From contig CAVYEW010000001.1 of the NCBI GenBank assembly GCA_963767645.1, positions 124,001 through 188,000 on the forward strand: 64,000 bases of DNA, read 5' to 3'. A program made the position numbers and the translations under genes. This stretch comes from DATFDN01 sp963767645. Its GTDB lineage: Bacteria; Pseudomonadota; Alphaproteobacteria; Acetobacterales; Acetobacteraceae. Positions 51,993 through 60,962 of the stretch are shown here, piece by piece. Every line of letters starts with the position of its first letter. Positions within the stretch are counted from its first letter, which is position 1. The notes beneath the pieces were generated by a model. The model worked only from the letters and a program-made list of their open reading frames with translations, was not told the DNA's origin and did not search any database.

Positions 51993-52987
51993 CCAAGCAA
52001 CTCCTCGCGCTCGGCCGCGAGCGCGGCAGGATCGAGCGGCACCCGCGCCCGCGCCGCCGTGGCCCGCGCCGCTGCCAGCCGCGCTTCCCCCTCCGAACTG
52101 AGAGAGGGGCAGGCGGCGAGGAGCGCCGTGGTGGGCGCAAGGTCGCCTGCGCAATAGAGCGCCAGGTCGCAGCCCGCGGCCAGCGCGGCCAGCGCCCGCT
52201 CCGTCGGCACCCCGCTCAGCGCCCCCATCGCCAGATCATCGCTCACCAGCACACCCCTGAAGCCGATCCTGCCGCGTATCACACCCTCGATGATCGCGCG
52301 CGAGAGCGTGGCCGGAAATGCCGCGTCCCAGGCAGGATAGAGGATGTGCGCGGTCATCGCCCAGGGCAGGCCGGCGTTCAAGGCGAATGGCAGGAGATCG
52401 GCCTCCGCCTCCTCGGCTGGACCGTCGACGATGGGCAAGCTGAGATGACTGTCGGCGCGGGCCCTCCCATGCCCGGGCAGGTGCTTGATGATGGGCTGCA
52501 CGCCCGCCGCCAGCACTCCCTCGGCGAAGGCACGTCCAAGACGGGCCACGCCGCGCGGATCGGCGCCGAAGGCGCGGTCGCCGATCACCGCGTCGGCGCC
52601 GGGCACGATGCGGTCCAGCACCGGCGCGGCCACCACGTCGAAGCCGGACGCGCCCGCCTCCGCCCCGATCAGCGCTCCGCTCAGGAAGGACGCGCGCAGC
52701 CCGCGCCCCGCATCGGCCTCGAACACTGTGCCGTAAGCGGCTGGTGGCGGATGCGCGCGCCAATGCGGCGGGCGCAGCCGGGCGACGCGCCCGCCCTCCT
52801 GATCGACCATCAGCACGGCCTCGGGCGCGAGCACGCCCCGCAGCGCCGCGACCAGCCCTGCGAGCTGTGCCGGGTCGCGGATGTTGCGCGCGAACAGGAT
52901 CACCCCGGCCGGCGGGTGGGCGCGCAGCATGTCGGCCTCGTCCGCCCTCAGCTCTGGACCCGAGAGGCCGACGATCGCCGCCTTCAT
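51989..52987 (-). CDS. nagZ: Beta-N-acetylhexosaminidase NagZ (GH3)
   Basis: 332 residues, single-domain bacterial NagZ. PAGVILFARNIRDPAQL, VDQEGGRVARL, the substrate loop KHLPGHGRARADSHLSLP with the general-acid His, and the nucleophile Asp in VSDDLAMGAL. Removes GlcNAc from anhydromuropeptides in cytoplasmic cell-wall recycling. Coupled to the SDR upstream and the M50 gene downstream by 4-bp overlaps. Confidence 0.93.
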   Translation of the reverse strand: MKAAIVGLSGPELRADEADMLRAHPPAGVILFARNIRDPAQLAGLVAALRGVLAPEAVLMVDQEGGRVARLRPPHWRAHPPPAAYGTVFEADAGRGLRASFLSGALIGAEAGASGFDVVAAPVLDRIVPGADAVIGDRAFGADPRGVARLGRAFAEGVLAAGVQPIIKHLPGHGRARADSHLSLPIVDGPAEEAEADLLPFALNAGLPWAMTAHILYPAWDAAFPATLSRAIIEGVIRGRIGFRGVLVSDDLAMGALSGVPTERALAALAAGCDLALYCAGDLAPTTALLAACPSLSSEGEARLAAARATAARARVPLDPAALAAEREELLG

Positions 52988-53766
52988 CGTCCCATCGCCA
53001 GGCCGCCATCGACCGCGAGCATGTGGCCGGTGATGTAGGAGGCCGAGGGCGAGGCGAGGAACGCGACCGCCGCCGCCACCTCCTCGGGAAGCCCGATGCG
53101 TCCCATCGGAATGGCGGCCGCCTGCGCCGCCAGCCGCTCGGGCGGCACGGCGGCATGGGCGCCCTGGTCCTTGCGGATGAAGCCCGGCACGACCGCGTTC
53201 ACCGTCACGCCAAGCGGCGCCAGTTCCATCGCCAGCGCCCGCACCAGCGCCTCCTGCCCGGCCTTGGCGGCGGCGGAGGCCGGGAAAGTCGGCACGCCGG
53301 GGCGGAACACATGCGCGACGAAGCTGGAGACGGCGATCACCCGCCCCCCCTGCCCCGCCAATTCCAGCAAGGGGAATGCGGCGCGCGCGAGGCGCAGGAA
53401 TGCCCCCTGGATGGAATCGGCCGAGCGAGCCGCGCCGGCGTCGTCCAACTCGGCAATCGGCGTGCGATCGGCGAACCCGGCGTTGCTCACCAGCACGTCC
53501 AGCCGGCCGAAGCCCGTCGCGACCACATCAACCAGCCGCTGCGCCGTTGCCGGCTTGGCCAGATCGCCCAGCAGCACATTCGCCTCTGCCCCGGCCGAGC
53601 GGACCTCGGCGGCAACCGCCTCGGCGCCATCCCGGTTGCGGCGGGTGTGGATGCCGATAGCCACGCCCGGCGCGGCGAGCGCGCGGCAGATCGCGGCGCC
53701 GATGCCGCTCGCCGCGCCGGTGACAAGCGTGGCGCGGCGGATCGGGCGCGAATCGGCAAGGCTCAT
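52984..53766 (-). CDS. SDR-family protein lacking the catalytic tyrosine
   Basis: 260 residues: TGAASGIGAAICRAL (cofactor loop), SNAGFADRTP, VSSFVAHV with the catalytic Ser, and the C-terminal ITGHMLAVDGGLAMGR of classical SDRs. Where YxxxK is expected the sequence is FPASAAAKAGQ, so Lys is kept but Tyr is replaced by Ser (TCC). Either the enzyme works by a changed mechanism or it is non-catalytic or recently damaged. ATGA overlap with nagZ; it heads the SDR-nagZ-M50-scpA-scpB operon. Confidence 0.85.
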   Translation of the reverse strand: MSLADSRPIRRATLVTGAASGIGAAICRALAAPGVAIGIHTRRNRDGAEAVAAEVRSAGAEANVLLGDLAKPATAQRLVDVVATGFGRLDVLVSNAGFADRTPIAELDDAGAARSADSIQGAFLRLARAAFPLLELAGQGGRVIAVSSFVAHVFRPGVPTFPASAAAKAGQEALVRALAMELAPLGVTVNAVVPGFIRKDQGAHAAVPPERLAAQAAAIPMGRIGLPEEVAAAVAFLASPSASYITGHMLAVDGGLAMGR

Positions 53767-54538
53767 GGCGGGATCATAGCCGTGGCGGGTCGTGGCTCAT
53801 ACCGGCAACCGCGTGGTCACAGGATGGCCACAAGCCCAGTACTTGTTAGTCTAACGCTCGCTCACGCCGTCGATAGAAAAACAGGCAAACTGTCTCGGAC
53901 GGATGTGAGCCGCAGTGAGGATCTACTTGATCTGGGTTTGCTTCAGCTGGGCCGCTTCCATAAGGATGCCGCGATACACAAGATAGAAGGCCTCGGTGTT
54001 GTCGTGTTCTTGCCCGTCAACCAGCACGCGATGGAGATAGGCTACGCTGCCGATCCGGCCATAGCCATAGAGCCTGTCGGTTGCTGCCTCGAACAGCAGC
54101 TTGACCTCTGTCTGACGTTTGCTGAGAGGATCTGGCGGAGTCACAATTGTGTAGACCCAGCTACCTCCTGGATCGGCACTCCATGTACCTGGAGCAGCGC
54201 CCTTGATGAAATCGGCAACTGTTAAGTTGGTGTCCATCGGCTGACCTACCGGCACAGTTTGAACGTAAAGCTTTCTATCCAGAAAGCTTTTCGGAGGGAC
54301 CTCCGATTGGGCGAGGTCAGCGGTGGAGGAGGCCGCGCCGGGTTGAGGGGCCGCGGCGTTGAACGCCGTTGCGGGTGACTGGCTATAGCCAATCGCATCC
54401 ACAATGACCTGAGCCCCTTCTTCCCTCCAGTCAGAAGTAGAGTCCGCGGTTGCCGCCACGCCGATCGTGACGGTGTTTCTCGGTTCGGTCGAGCGCCGTG
54501 TCTCCGTCCCGGTGACCTGAGCCCCTTCTTCCCTCCAG

Positions 54539-55540
54539 TCAGAAGTAGAGTCCGCGGTTGCCGCCACGCCGATCGTGACGGTGTTTCTCGGTTCGGTCGA
54601 GCGCCGTGTCTCCGTCCCGGCCATGATTCGTCCCGCCGTCGCGCGCCGCCTGGGTCAAGCCTGGCCGCAGGCCATCGCCGGAGGCGACGCGCAGCGGGCT
54701 TGAGCCAGGCGAGCACAGCGGCAGCCTAGTCGAGCCGGGCGCGCGGCCATTCAACGCCGAATGCGGCCTGATCTCATTGTAGTCGCGCTGCCAGTTCGCC
54801 AACACGGCCCGGGCGTGCCGCAGCGAGGTAAACACGGTCTCGTTCAGGCACTCGTCGCGCAGGCGGCCGATGAAGCTCTCGGCGAACGCGTTCTGCTGCG
54901 GCTTGCCAGGCGCGATGTAGTGCCAGCCCACCGCCCGGTCCTGCGACCAGCGCAGGATCGCCACGCTGGTCAGCTCCGTGCCGTTGTCGCTCACCACCGC
55001 CAGCGGCAAGCTACGCGCCGCGGCGACGGTGTCCAGCTCGCGCGCGACCCGCTTGCCGGACAGCGACGTGTCGGCCACCAGCGCCAGGCACTCGCGGCTG
55101 AAGTCGTCCACCACGCACAGGATCCGGAACCGGCGGCCGTCCGCCAGCGTGTCCGACGCGAAGTCCAGCGACCAGCGCTGGTTGACCACCTCCGGCACCG
55201 CCATGGGTGCCCGCGTGCCGATCGCCCGCTTGCGGCCGCCACGACGACGCACCTGCAGCCGCTCCTCCCGATATAGGCGACGCAGCTTCTTGTGGTTCGG
55301 CCGCAGCCCTTCCCGGGCAAGCAACAGGCCGAGACGGCGATAGCCGAACCGGCGCCGCTCGGCCGCCAGGCTGCACAGTCGGGTTCGCAAATTGCCGTCG
55401 TCCGGCCTGCTCGCCCGGTAGCGAACCATACTGCGATCCGCGCCGAGGAGTGCACACGCCCGCCGCTCGCTGATCCCGTGCGCGTCGCGCACCGCGGAAA
55501 CAGCGCCCCTCCGTGCTGCGGGCGTCACCACTTTTTTGAT
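54539..55540 (-). CDS. IS3-family transposase OrfB (inner copy)
   Basis: Integrase catalytic domain, about 333 residues from the -1 frameshift site (KKVVTPAARRG). HTH_21 region RRACALLGADRSMVRYRA; DDE residues in RWSLDFASD, VVSDNGTELTS and AFAESFIGRLRDECLNE; then HYIAPGKPQQNAFAES and YNEIRPHSALNG. No independent start is evident; expression is probably as the OrfAB fusion. The final residues extend into the left terminal repeat region. Confidence 0.92.
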   Translation of the reverse strand: MKKVVTPAARRGAVSAVRDAHGISERRACALLGADRSMVRYRASRPDDGNLRTRLCSLAAERRRFGYRRLGLLLAREGLRPNHKKLRRLYREERLQVRRRGGRKRAIGTRAPMAVPEVVNQRWSLDFASDTLADGRRFRILCVVDDFSRECLALVADTSLSGKRVARELDTVAAARSLPLAVVSDNGTELTSVAILRWSQDRAVGWHYIAPGKPQQNAFAESFIGRLRDECLNETVFTSLRHARAVLANWQRDYNEIRPHSALNGRAPGSTRLPLCSPGSSPLRVASGDGLRPGLTQAARDGGTNHGRDGDTALDRTEKHRHDRRGGNRGLYF

Positions 55541-55791
55541 GCCACGTCCTTCAGCACGGCGTTGTCCAGCATTGCCTCCGCCAGCAACTTCTTCAGCCGT
55601 GCGTTCTCTGCCTCTAGCGCTCGCAGCCGCCGCACCTCGGACACATCGAGCCCGCCGAACTTGGCTTTCCACTGATAGAACGTCGCCGGGCTGATCCCGT
55701 GCTTGCGGCAGAGGTCGGCCGTCTGCATCCCGGCTTCCTGCTCGCGCAGCACGCCGATGATCTGCTCCTCAGTGAACCGCGACTTCCTCAT
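55525..55791 (-). CDS. IS3-family transposase OrfA (inner copy)
   Basis: 88 residues: helix-turn-helix MRKSRFTEEQIIGVLREQEA..TADLCRKHGISPATFYQWKAKFGG, then a leucine zipper ALEAENARLKKLLAEAMLDN for dimerisation. Ends VASKKW. A slippery A-AAA-AAG (minus strand, 55537-55531) just before its stop allows -1 frameshifting into orfB to make the OrfAB transposase. Confidence 0.93.
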   Translation of the reverse strand: MRKSRFTEEQIIGVLREQEAGMQTADLCRKHGISPATFYQWKAKFGGLDVSEVRRLRALEAENARLKKLLAEAMLDNAVLKDVASKKW

Positions 55792-55852
55792 CCATCCGCC
55801 TCCTGCTCGAAGCGGACTCTACTCAAACCTGGAGGAGATTCAGGGGCTCAGG

Positions 55853-56779
55853 TCACCGGCCATGATTCGTCCCGCCGTCGCGCGCCGCCTGGGTCAAGCC
55901 TGGCCGCAGGCCATCGCCGGAGGCGACGCGCAGCGGGCTTGAGCCAGGCGAGCACAGCGGCAGCCTAGTCGAGCCGGGCGCGCGGCCATTCAACGCCGAA
56001 TGCGGCCTGATCTCATTGTAGTCGCGCTGCCAGTTCGCCAACACGGCCCGGGCGTGCCGCAGCGAGGTAAACACGGTCTCGTTCAGGCACTCGTCGCGCA
56101 GGCGGCCGATGAAGCTCTCGGCGAACGCGTTCTGCTGCGGCTTGCCAGGCGCGATGTAGTGCCAGCCCACCGCCCGGTCCTGCGACCAGCGCAGGATCGC
56201 CACGCTGGTCAGCTCCGTGCCGTTGTCGCTCACCACCGCCAGCGGCAAGCTACGCGCCGCGGCGACGGTGTCCAGCTCGCGCGCGACCCGCTTGCCGGAC
56301 AGCGACGTGTCGGCCACCAGCGCCAGGCACTCGCGGCTGAAGTCGTCCACCACGCACAGGATCCGGAACCGGCGGCCGTCCGCCAGCGTGTCCGACGCGA
56401 AGTCCAGCGACCAGCGCTGGTTGACCACCTCCGGCACCGCCATGGGTGCCCGCGTGCCGATCGCCCGCTTGCGGCCGCCACGACGACGCACCTGCAGCCG
56501 CTCCTCCCGATATAGGCGACGCAGCTTCTTGTGGTTCGGCCGCAGCCCTTCCCGGGCAAGCAACAGGCCGAGACGGCGATAGCCGAACCGGCGCCGCTCG
56601 GCCGCCAGGCTGCACAGTCGGGTTCGCAAATTGCCGTCGTCCGGCCTGCTCGCCCGGTAGCGAACCATACTGCGATCCGCGCCGAGGAGTGCACACGCCC
56701 GCCGCTCGCTGATCCCGTGCGCGTCGCGCACCGCGGAAACAGCGCCCCTCCGTGCTGCGGGCGTCACCACTTTTTTGAT
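55853..56779 (-). pseudogene. IS3-family transposase OrfB (outer copy), 3' end removed by the inner insertion
   Basis: Identical to the inner OrfB up to GGTNHGR, where the CCGG junction with the inner element introduces a stop. About 25 C-terminal residues are lost (they remain encoded in 54405-54508). All three DDE residues are present, so the product might still be active in trans. Confidence 0.88.
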
Positions 56780-57030
56780 GCCACGTCCTTCAGCACGGCG
56801 TTGTCCAGCATTGCCTCCGCCAGCAACTTCTTCAGCCGTGCGTTCTCTGCCTCTAGCGCTCGCAGCCGCCGCACCTCGGACACATCGAGCCCGCCGAACT
56901 TGGCTTTCCACTGATAGAACGTCGCCGGGCTGATCCCGTGCTTGCGGCAGAGGTCGGCCGTCTGCATCCCGGCTTCCTGCTCGCGCAGCACGCCGATGAT
57001 CTGCTCCTCAGTGAACCGCGACTTCCTCAT
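56764..57030 (-). CDS. IS3-family transposase OrfA (outer copy)
   Basis: Identical in residue sequence to OrfA of the inner copy at an offset of 1239 bp; the same A-AAA-AAG slippery site lies at 56776-56770. It belongs to the interrupted outer element but is itself intact. Confidence 0.93.
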   Translation of the reverse strand: MRKSRFTEEQIIGVLREQEAGMQTADLCRKHGISPATFYQWKAKFGGLDVSEVRRLRALEAENARLKKLLAEAMLDNAVLKDVASKKW

Positions 57031-58241
57031 CCATCCGCCTCCTGCTCGAAGCGGACTCTACTCAAACCTGGAGGAGATTCAGGGGCTCAGGTCAACAACG
57101 TCGGCCCCGTTCACTACGTGCTCGGGCTCACCCACGCAGAGCTTGTCCCGAACTGCCGAACCGAGGAGAACGAGAGCGTTGCCGTCCTTGCGGGGGACCA
57201 AGACGAGGATGTCGAAGTCGCTCCCAGCATCCGGGGCGAGCCGCTGGATCATGCGTTGGGCCTGGTCGCCCTCGAAGCGGGCGAGGGATGCCTTCCCGGC
57301 TCCGGCCTTTTGCAGGTCGGACACCGCGTCCGGAAGCGGAAAGCAGGCCGCCTGAGCCTTGGGTGCGACAATGAGGACGATGATTGCGAGCGTTGCGAAG
57401 CGACTCACTCGACCGGTCCTTTTGACCTCGGGATCGACGTTCACCTTTAGCGAGCCCGAAAACAGAAACGAAGGAGGCATATAATGCTGAAAGTAGCAAC
57501 GCCCTCGGAAATATTTAGCCGTGAGGATCACTCAAAGCCGGAGAACAGGGCAAACGTCTGGCTGTTGGCCTGCTTGGCAATCGACTCCTTTCGCCAGGGG
57601 TGCTTGAATTGCTGCATCTTCCATCCTCATGTGTGCTTCAGCCGATGATCTGGCCTTCTAAACTACGTCCCGACTTTACTGTCGTATTTGACGGAGCGCC
57701 TTACGCCATTATCGAATGCGAAGTGGAAGGTCGAGACCAAAACCAAATGCAAGCCTATGCGATGGAGTTTCCTCACTTGTCTCTTCGATGGGTGCTTGGA
57801 AAAGACCCGCAGGAAGGTGACATACTGTGGGCTCAGATCAAAGACCTGGCCCGGAGAATTAGGCCCTCTGTTGGCGTCCAGCAAGCGGCCAATCTTGACC
57901 TTCTCATAACGGTTATAGCTGACCTGCTCGGACGAGGTCCAAGTGGCAAGACGCGAACCATCAGTATGACGGATCAATTACCTAAGAGTTGGTCCAAGAT
58001 CATATTGTTGTTCGGCAAAGCCTTCGTAGCATCAGTCGAACTGACGCCCAGCGGAGGAATGCGATTGCGTTTTGGTTGAGGCACTCCCAATCCTTGCTCA
58101 GGCGCCGGCAGCGGTTCAGCCAGGCGATGGTGCGTTCCACGATCCAGCGCTTTGGCAGCACTACGAACTTGCCTGTGTCGCACCGTCGCACGATTTCGAC
58201 GTTCACCTTGCGGCAGACCCGGGCCAAACCTTTCTGAAACT

Positions 58242-58341
58242 GGACACCTCTAAAAACCCCTCCGTTACGCTGCCGTCCTCGGGCAAGTTTCTGATTTTGC
58301 TCAGAGTGAAATTGCCGCTGGGGAGGTTTTTAGAGGTGTCC
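58242..58341. mobile_element. 100-bp MITE inside the IS5-family element
   Basis: Terminal inverted repeats GGACACCTCTAAAAAC at 58242-58257 and GTTTTTAGAGGTGTCC at 58326-58341. The flanks are AACT at 58238-58241 and AACT at 58342-58345, a 4-bp target duplication. Only 100 bp, no gene. It interrupts the transposase frame after GYQGPK. The mobilising parent is not in the window. Confidence 0.88.
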
Positions 58342-58518
58342 AACTTCGGCCCCTGGTAGCCCGCGTCGGCGTAGAGCTTCAGCAGGAACGGATACAGTCC
58401 GAACAACGTCGCCATCAGCAGTACGCCGCCGTCGCGGTCCTGCATATCGGCAGAATGCACGACGGCATCCATCAGCAGGCCCGTATCCATCCGGCGAGGG
58501 CCAGGGTGGTGTAGGGGG

Positions 58519-60105
58519 TCAGGCTGCCTGTGCGGTGTCGCTGGGTTGGCTGCGCCAGTTCCAGGGCAGCAGCTCGTGCAGCCTGGAGGCGGGATGATCG
58601 GCGATCCGTGCCAGGACGTCGGCGAGCCAGGCGCGCGGATCCACCTCGTTCAGCTTGGCGGTGATGATGAGCGAATACATGGCTGCGGCCCGCTCGCCAC
58701 CGCGATCACTGCCAGCGAACAGCCATGACTTCCGACCGAGGGCGATGCCGCGCAAGGCGCGTTCTGCGGCGTTGTTGCTCAGGCAAACATGGCCATCACC
58801 GAGGAACCGGCTGAACGTGTCCCAGCGCTTGAGCATGTAGTCCATGGCCTTAGCGACCTCGGCATGCCGGGACAGCTTGCCTCGGGCCGTGCGCATCCAG
58901 GTCTCGAGATCGCTGACCAGGAACGCCACATGCTGCTGGCGGATGGCCAGGCGCTGCGCAGTGGGCAGACCGTTGGTCGTGCGCTCGACATCAAAGATGG
59001 CATCGATCCGCCGTACCGCCTCAAGGGCGAGGGGTGCTTTGGCGAGCTGAGCCAGATCAAAGAATTTCCGACGCCCATGTCCCCAGCACGCTGCTTCGGT
59101 GATCGGCCCTGTCTTGCGCTCCGGCCGGTAGAGATCGTTGAACCCGGCATAGGCATCGGCCTGCAGGATCCCAGTATACCCGGCCAAATGCCGGTTTGGA
59201 TGCTCTGCCGTACGGTCACGCGAGTAGAAGAACACCGCCGCTGGGGGTGCGGGTCCGGCGAACGGCCGGTCATCGCGCACATAGGTCCATAATCGGCCGG
59301 TGATGGTCTTGCCCTTCGCGAGCACCGGCACTGTGGTATCGTCGCCGTGGATGCGCTCGGCCGCCATCACGTGCGCGCGGATCAGTGTGAGCAGCGGCGC
59401 CAGGCTGGCGGTGCAGGCGCCAACCCAGTCGGCCAAGGTGGAGACGTCGAGCTCAATCCCCTCGCGAGCATAGACCTCGCTCTGTCGGTTCAGCGGCAGG
59501 TGCTGGCCGAACTTGGCCTCCAGGATCATCGCCAGCAGGTTCGGTCCCGCCCGGCCGCGCGCGATCGGGTGGAACGGCGCCGGCGGCTGGGTGATGCTCT
59601 CGCAGGCACGGCAGCTGAGCTTCTCCCGCACCGTCTGCACCACCTTCCACCGGCGCGGGATCACCTCCAGGGTCTCGGTCACATCCTCACCAAGCTTGGC
59701 GAGCTTGCCGCCGCAGCAGGGGCACTCGCTCGGTCCTGGGATGACCACCCGCTCGCGCGGCAAATGCGCCGGCAAGGGTGCGCGGACCGGCTTGCGGCGC
59801 GCGAGACCGCGCACGCCCGCACGATCCGCCTCGGCTGCGGCAGTGACGGCGGCGGCGTCCTCGCTGGCCGCAGCCTCCAGCTCCTCAAGTTGCAGTTCCA
59901 TCTGGTCGAGCAGCTTGCGGCCGCGCTCGGACGAGGCGCCGAAGCGGTCATGCCTCAGCTTGGCGATCAGCAGCTTCAGATGCGCCACCATCGCCTCCGC
60001 GCCAGAGGCGCGTGCCTCGGCCTCGCGCCGGGCGCGTTGTTCAGCCGCAAGAGCGGCGCGGAGTGCGTCGATGCTGTCGGGCTCAATGTCCGGCGCGGGC
60101 GTCAC
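58519..60105 (-). CDS. tnpC: IS66-family transposase TnpC
   Basis: 528 residues: N-terminal leucine-rich coiled coil (LRAALAAEQRARREAEARAS), zinc-finger-like CPCCGGKLAKLG and SCRACES, then the DDE transposase domain with ERIHGDDTTVPVLAKGK, YSRDRTAEHPNRHLAGY, ADAYAGFNDLY and ACWGHGRRKFFDLA, and the C-terminal VCLSNNAAERALRGIALGRK. Full length and intact. 72 bp after tnpB. Confidence 0.95.
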   Translation of the reverse strand: MTPAPDIEPDSIDALRAALAAEQRARREAEARASGAEAMVAHLKLLIAKLRHDRFGASSERGRKLLDQMELQLEELEAAASEDAAAVTAAAEADRAGVRGLARRKPVRAPLPAHLPRERVVIPGPSECPCCGGKLAKLGEDVTETLEVIPRRWKVVQTVREKLSCRACESITQPPAPFHPIARGRAGPNLLAMILEAKFGQHLPLNRQSEVYAREGIELDVSTLADWVGACTASLAPLLTLIRAHVMAAERIHGDDTTVPVLAKGKTITGRLWTYVRDDRPFAGPAPPAAVFFYSRDRTAEHPNRHLAGYTGILQADAYAGFNDLYRPERKTGPITEAACWGHGRRKFFDLAQLAKAPLALEAVRRIDAIFDVERTTNGLPTAQRLAIRQQHVAFLVSDLETWMRTARGKLSRHAEVAKAMDYMLKRWDTFSRFLGDGHVCLSNNAAERALRGIALGRKSWLFAGSDRGGERAAAMYSLIITAKLNEVDPRAWLADVLARIADHPASRLHELLPWNWRSQPSDTAQAA

Positions 60106-60177
60106 GCAGGGCAGTGAATCACACCGGCCCGGGATTGTATGCGGTGAATTTGCAGACCGAAGCCGCCGGCTACGGGT

Positions 60178-60525
60178 TCAGCCGGCCATCTCCGGCCGCC
60201 ACGTCCGCCGCGGATGCCGCCAATCGATCCCTTCCAACATGTAGCCGAGTTGGCCCATGGAGACCGACACAACGCCATCGGCCGGCGACGGCCAGATGAA
60301 CCGCCCGCGCTCCAGCCGCTTGGCATACAGCGACATCCCCAAACCGTCATGCCAGAGAATCTTCACCAGATCACCGCGCTTGCCCCGGAAGACGTAGACG
60401 TCTCCAGCATGCGGATCGCGCTGCAGGGCCTGTTGCACTTGCAGAGCAAGGCCATTCATGCCGCGCCGCATGTCGGTGGCACCGGTCGCCAGCCAGACCC
60501 GCACGCCGCTGGGCGGCAGCATCAT
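60178..60525 (-). CDS. tnpB: IS66-family accessory protein TnpB
   Basis: 115 residues: MMLPPSGVRVWLATGATDMR-RGMNGLA, GDVYVFRGKRGDLVKILWHDGLGM and RFIWP are diagnostic of IS66 Orf2. Start overlaps the tnpA stop by ATGA. Required for transposition of IS66 elements by an unknown mechanism. Confidence 0.95.
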   Translation of the reverse strand: MMLPPSGVRVWLATGATDMRRGMNGLALQVQQALQRDPHAGDVYVFRGKRGDLVKILWHDGLGMSLYAKRLERGRFIWPSPADGVVSVSMGQLGYMLEGIDWRHPRRTWRPEMAG

Positions 60526-60962
60526 CCGCGCAGCACCGCTATCACCCGCCGCAGCGCCACCAGGCTCACCGCGTCGTCGACCCGCACGCGTACGCCGCCT
60601 GCGAACTCGATCTCGATCACCCCGGACGGCCGGGGTGCCGGAACGTCCGGCCCCATAGCCCGCGCAGCTTGCGTCCGCGCCGCTCCTGGCTCCGAGGTGA
60701 TCCGAACAGGCATCAAGCGAACCGGAGAGGCGGCGGCCGCCGTTCCGGCCATGCGCCGCCACCGATAAACCAGGCTCGGACAAATCCCATGCCGCCGCGC
60801 CACCTCTCGCACCCGGGCACCAGGTGACAGGGACTCAGTCACAACCGTCCTGCGGAATGCCGCGTCATGCGCACGCCGCCGTTCACCGACAATCTCGATC
60901 CGATGCAGCGGGTCTGCATCTGTGGCTGCCATTGTGGCAGCCTCATTCCTGTCTCGCGCCAT
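60522..60962 (-). CDS. tnpA: IS66-family accessory protein TnpA
   Basis: About 146 residues from ATG 60962 (60974 is also open). Helix-turn-helix region RRTVVTESLSPGARVREVARRHGICPSLVYRWRR, then a basic linker and GVIEIEFAGGVRVRVDDAVS, typical of IS66 Orf1. DNA-binding accessory protein. Translationally coupled to tnpB. Confidence 0.92.
   Translation of the reverse strand: MARDRNEAATMAATDADPLHRIEIVGERRRAHDAAFRRTVVTESLSPGARVREVARRHGICPSLVYRWRRMAGTAAAASPVRLMPVRITSEPGAARTQAARAMGPDVPAPRPSGVIEIEFAGGVRVRVDDAVSLVALRRVIAVLRG

Larger units (their letters stand above)
54513..55855 (-). mobile_element. Inner, complete IS3-family (IS407-group) element
   Basis: 1343 bp with terminal inverted repeats of about 43 bp: TGACCTGAGCCCCTTCTTCC.. 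at 54513 and, reading inward from 55855, TGACCTGAGCCCCTGAATCT.., both ending in GTAGAGTCCGC. Flanked by CCGG at 54509-54512 and 55856-55859, a 4-bp target duplication lying 105 bp inside the outer copy of the same element. The result is a 108-bp direct repeat (54405-54620) and a 1239-bp direct repeat (54617-55855 / 55856-57094). Confidence 0.95.
54405..57094 (-). mobile_element. Outer copy of an IS3-family (IS407-group) element, carrying a second copy inside it
   Basis: Ends: TGACCTGAGCCCCT at the left (54405) and its inverse AGGGGCTCAGGTCA at the right (57081-57094). Flanks are ACAA at 54401-54404 and at 57095-57098, a 4-bp target duplication. Without the inner copy the element is 104 bp + CCGG + 1235 bp = 1343 bp. 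Its orfA (56764-57030) is whole; its orfB loses its final residues at the insertion point of the inner copy. Confidence 0.93.
53923..57408 (-). pseudogene. Exported hypothetical protein split by nested IS elements
   Basis: N-terminal part: GTG 57408 (AGGA 8-9 nt upstream) gives MSRFATLAIIVLIVAPKAQA, a signal peptide, then a domain with RFEGDQAQRMIQRLAPDAGS and DILVLVPRKDGNALVLLGSA up to 57095. C-terminal part: 54404 down to 53923 (DAIGYSQSPAT.. to LMEAAQLKQTQIK). Removing the IS block and one ACAA copy joins the parts in frame as HVVNGADVVDAIGYSQSP, giving about 260 residues. No known family. The tail contains NTEAFYLVYRGILMEA. Base composition is lower in G+C than neighbouring housekeeping genes. 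Confidence 0.85.

Noticed and set aside
54405..54620. 108-bp tandem repeat as an independent minisatellite
   Set aside because: Fully explained by the nested IS insertion (left terminus of the outer copy followed by left terminus of the inner copy).
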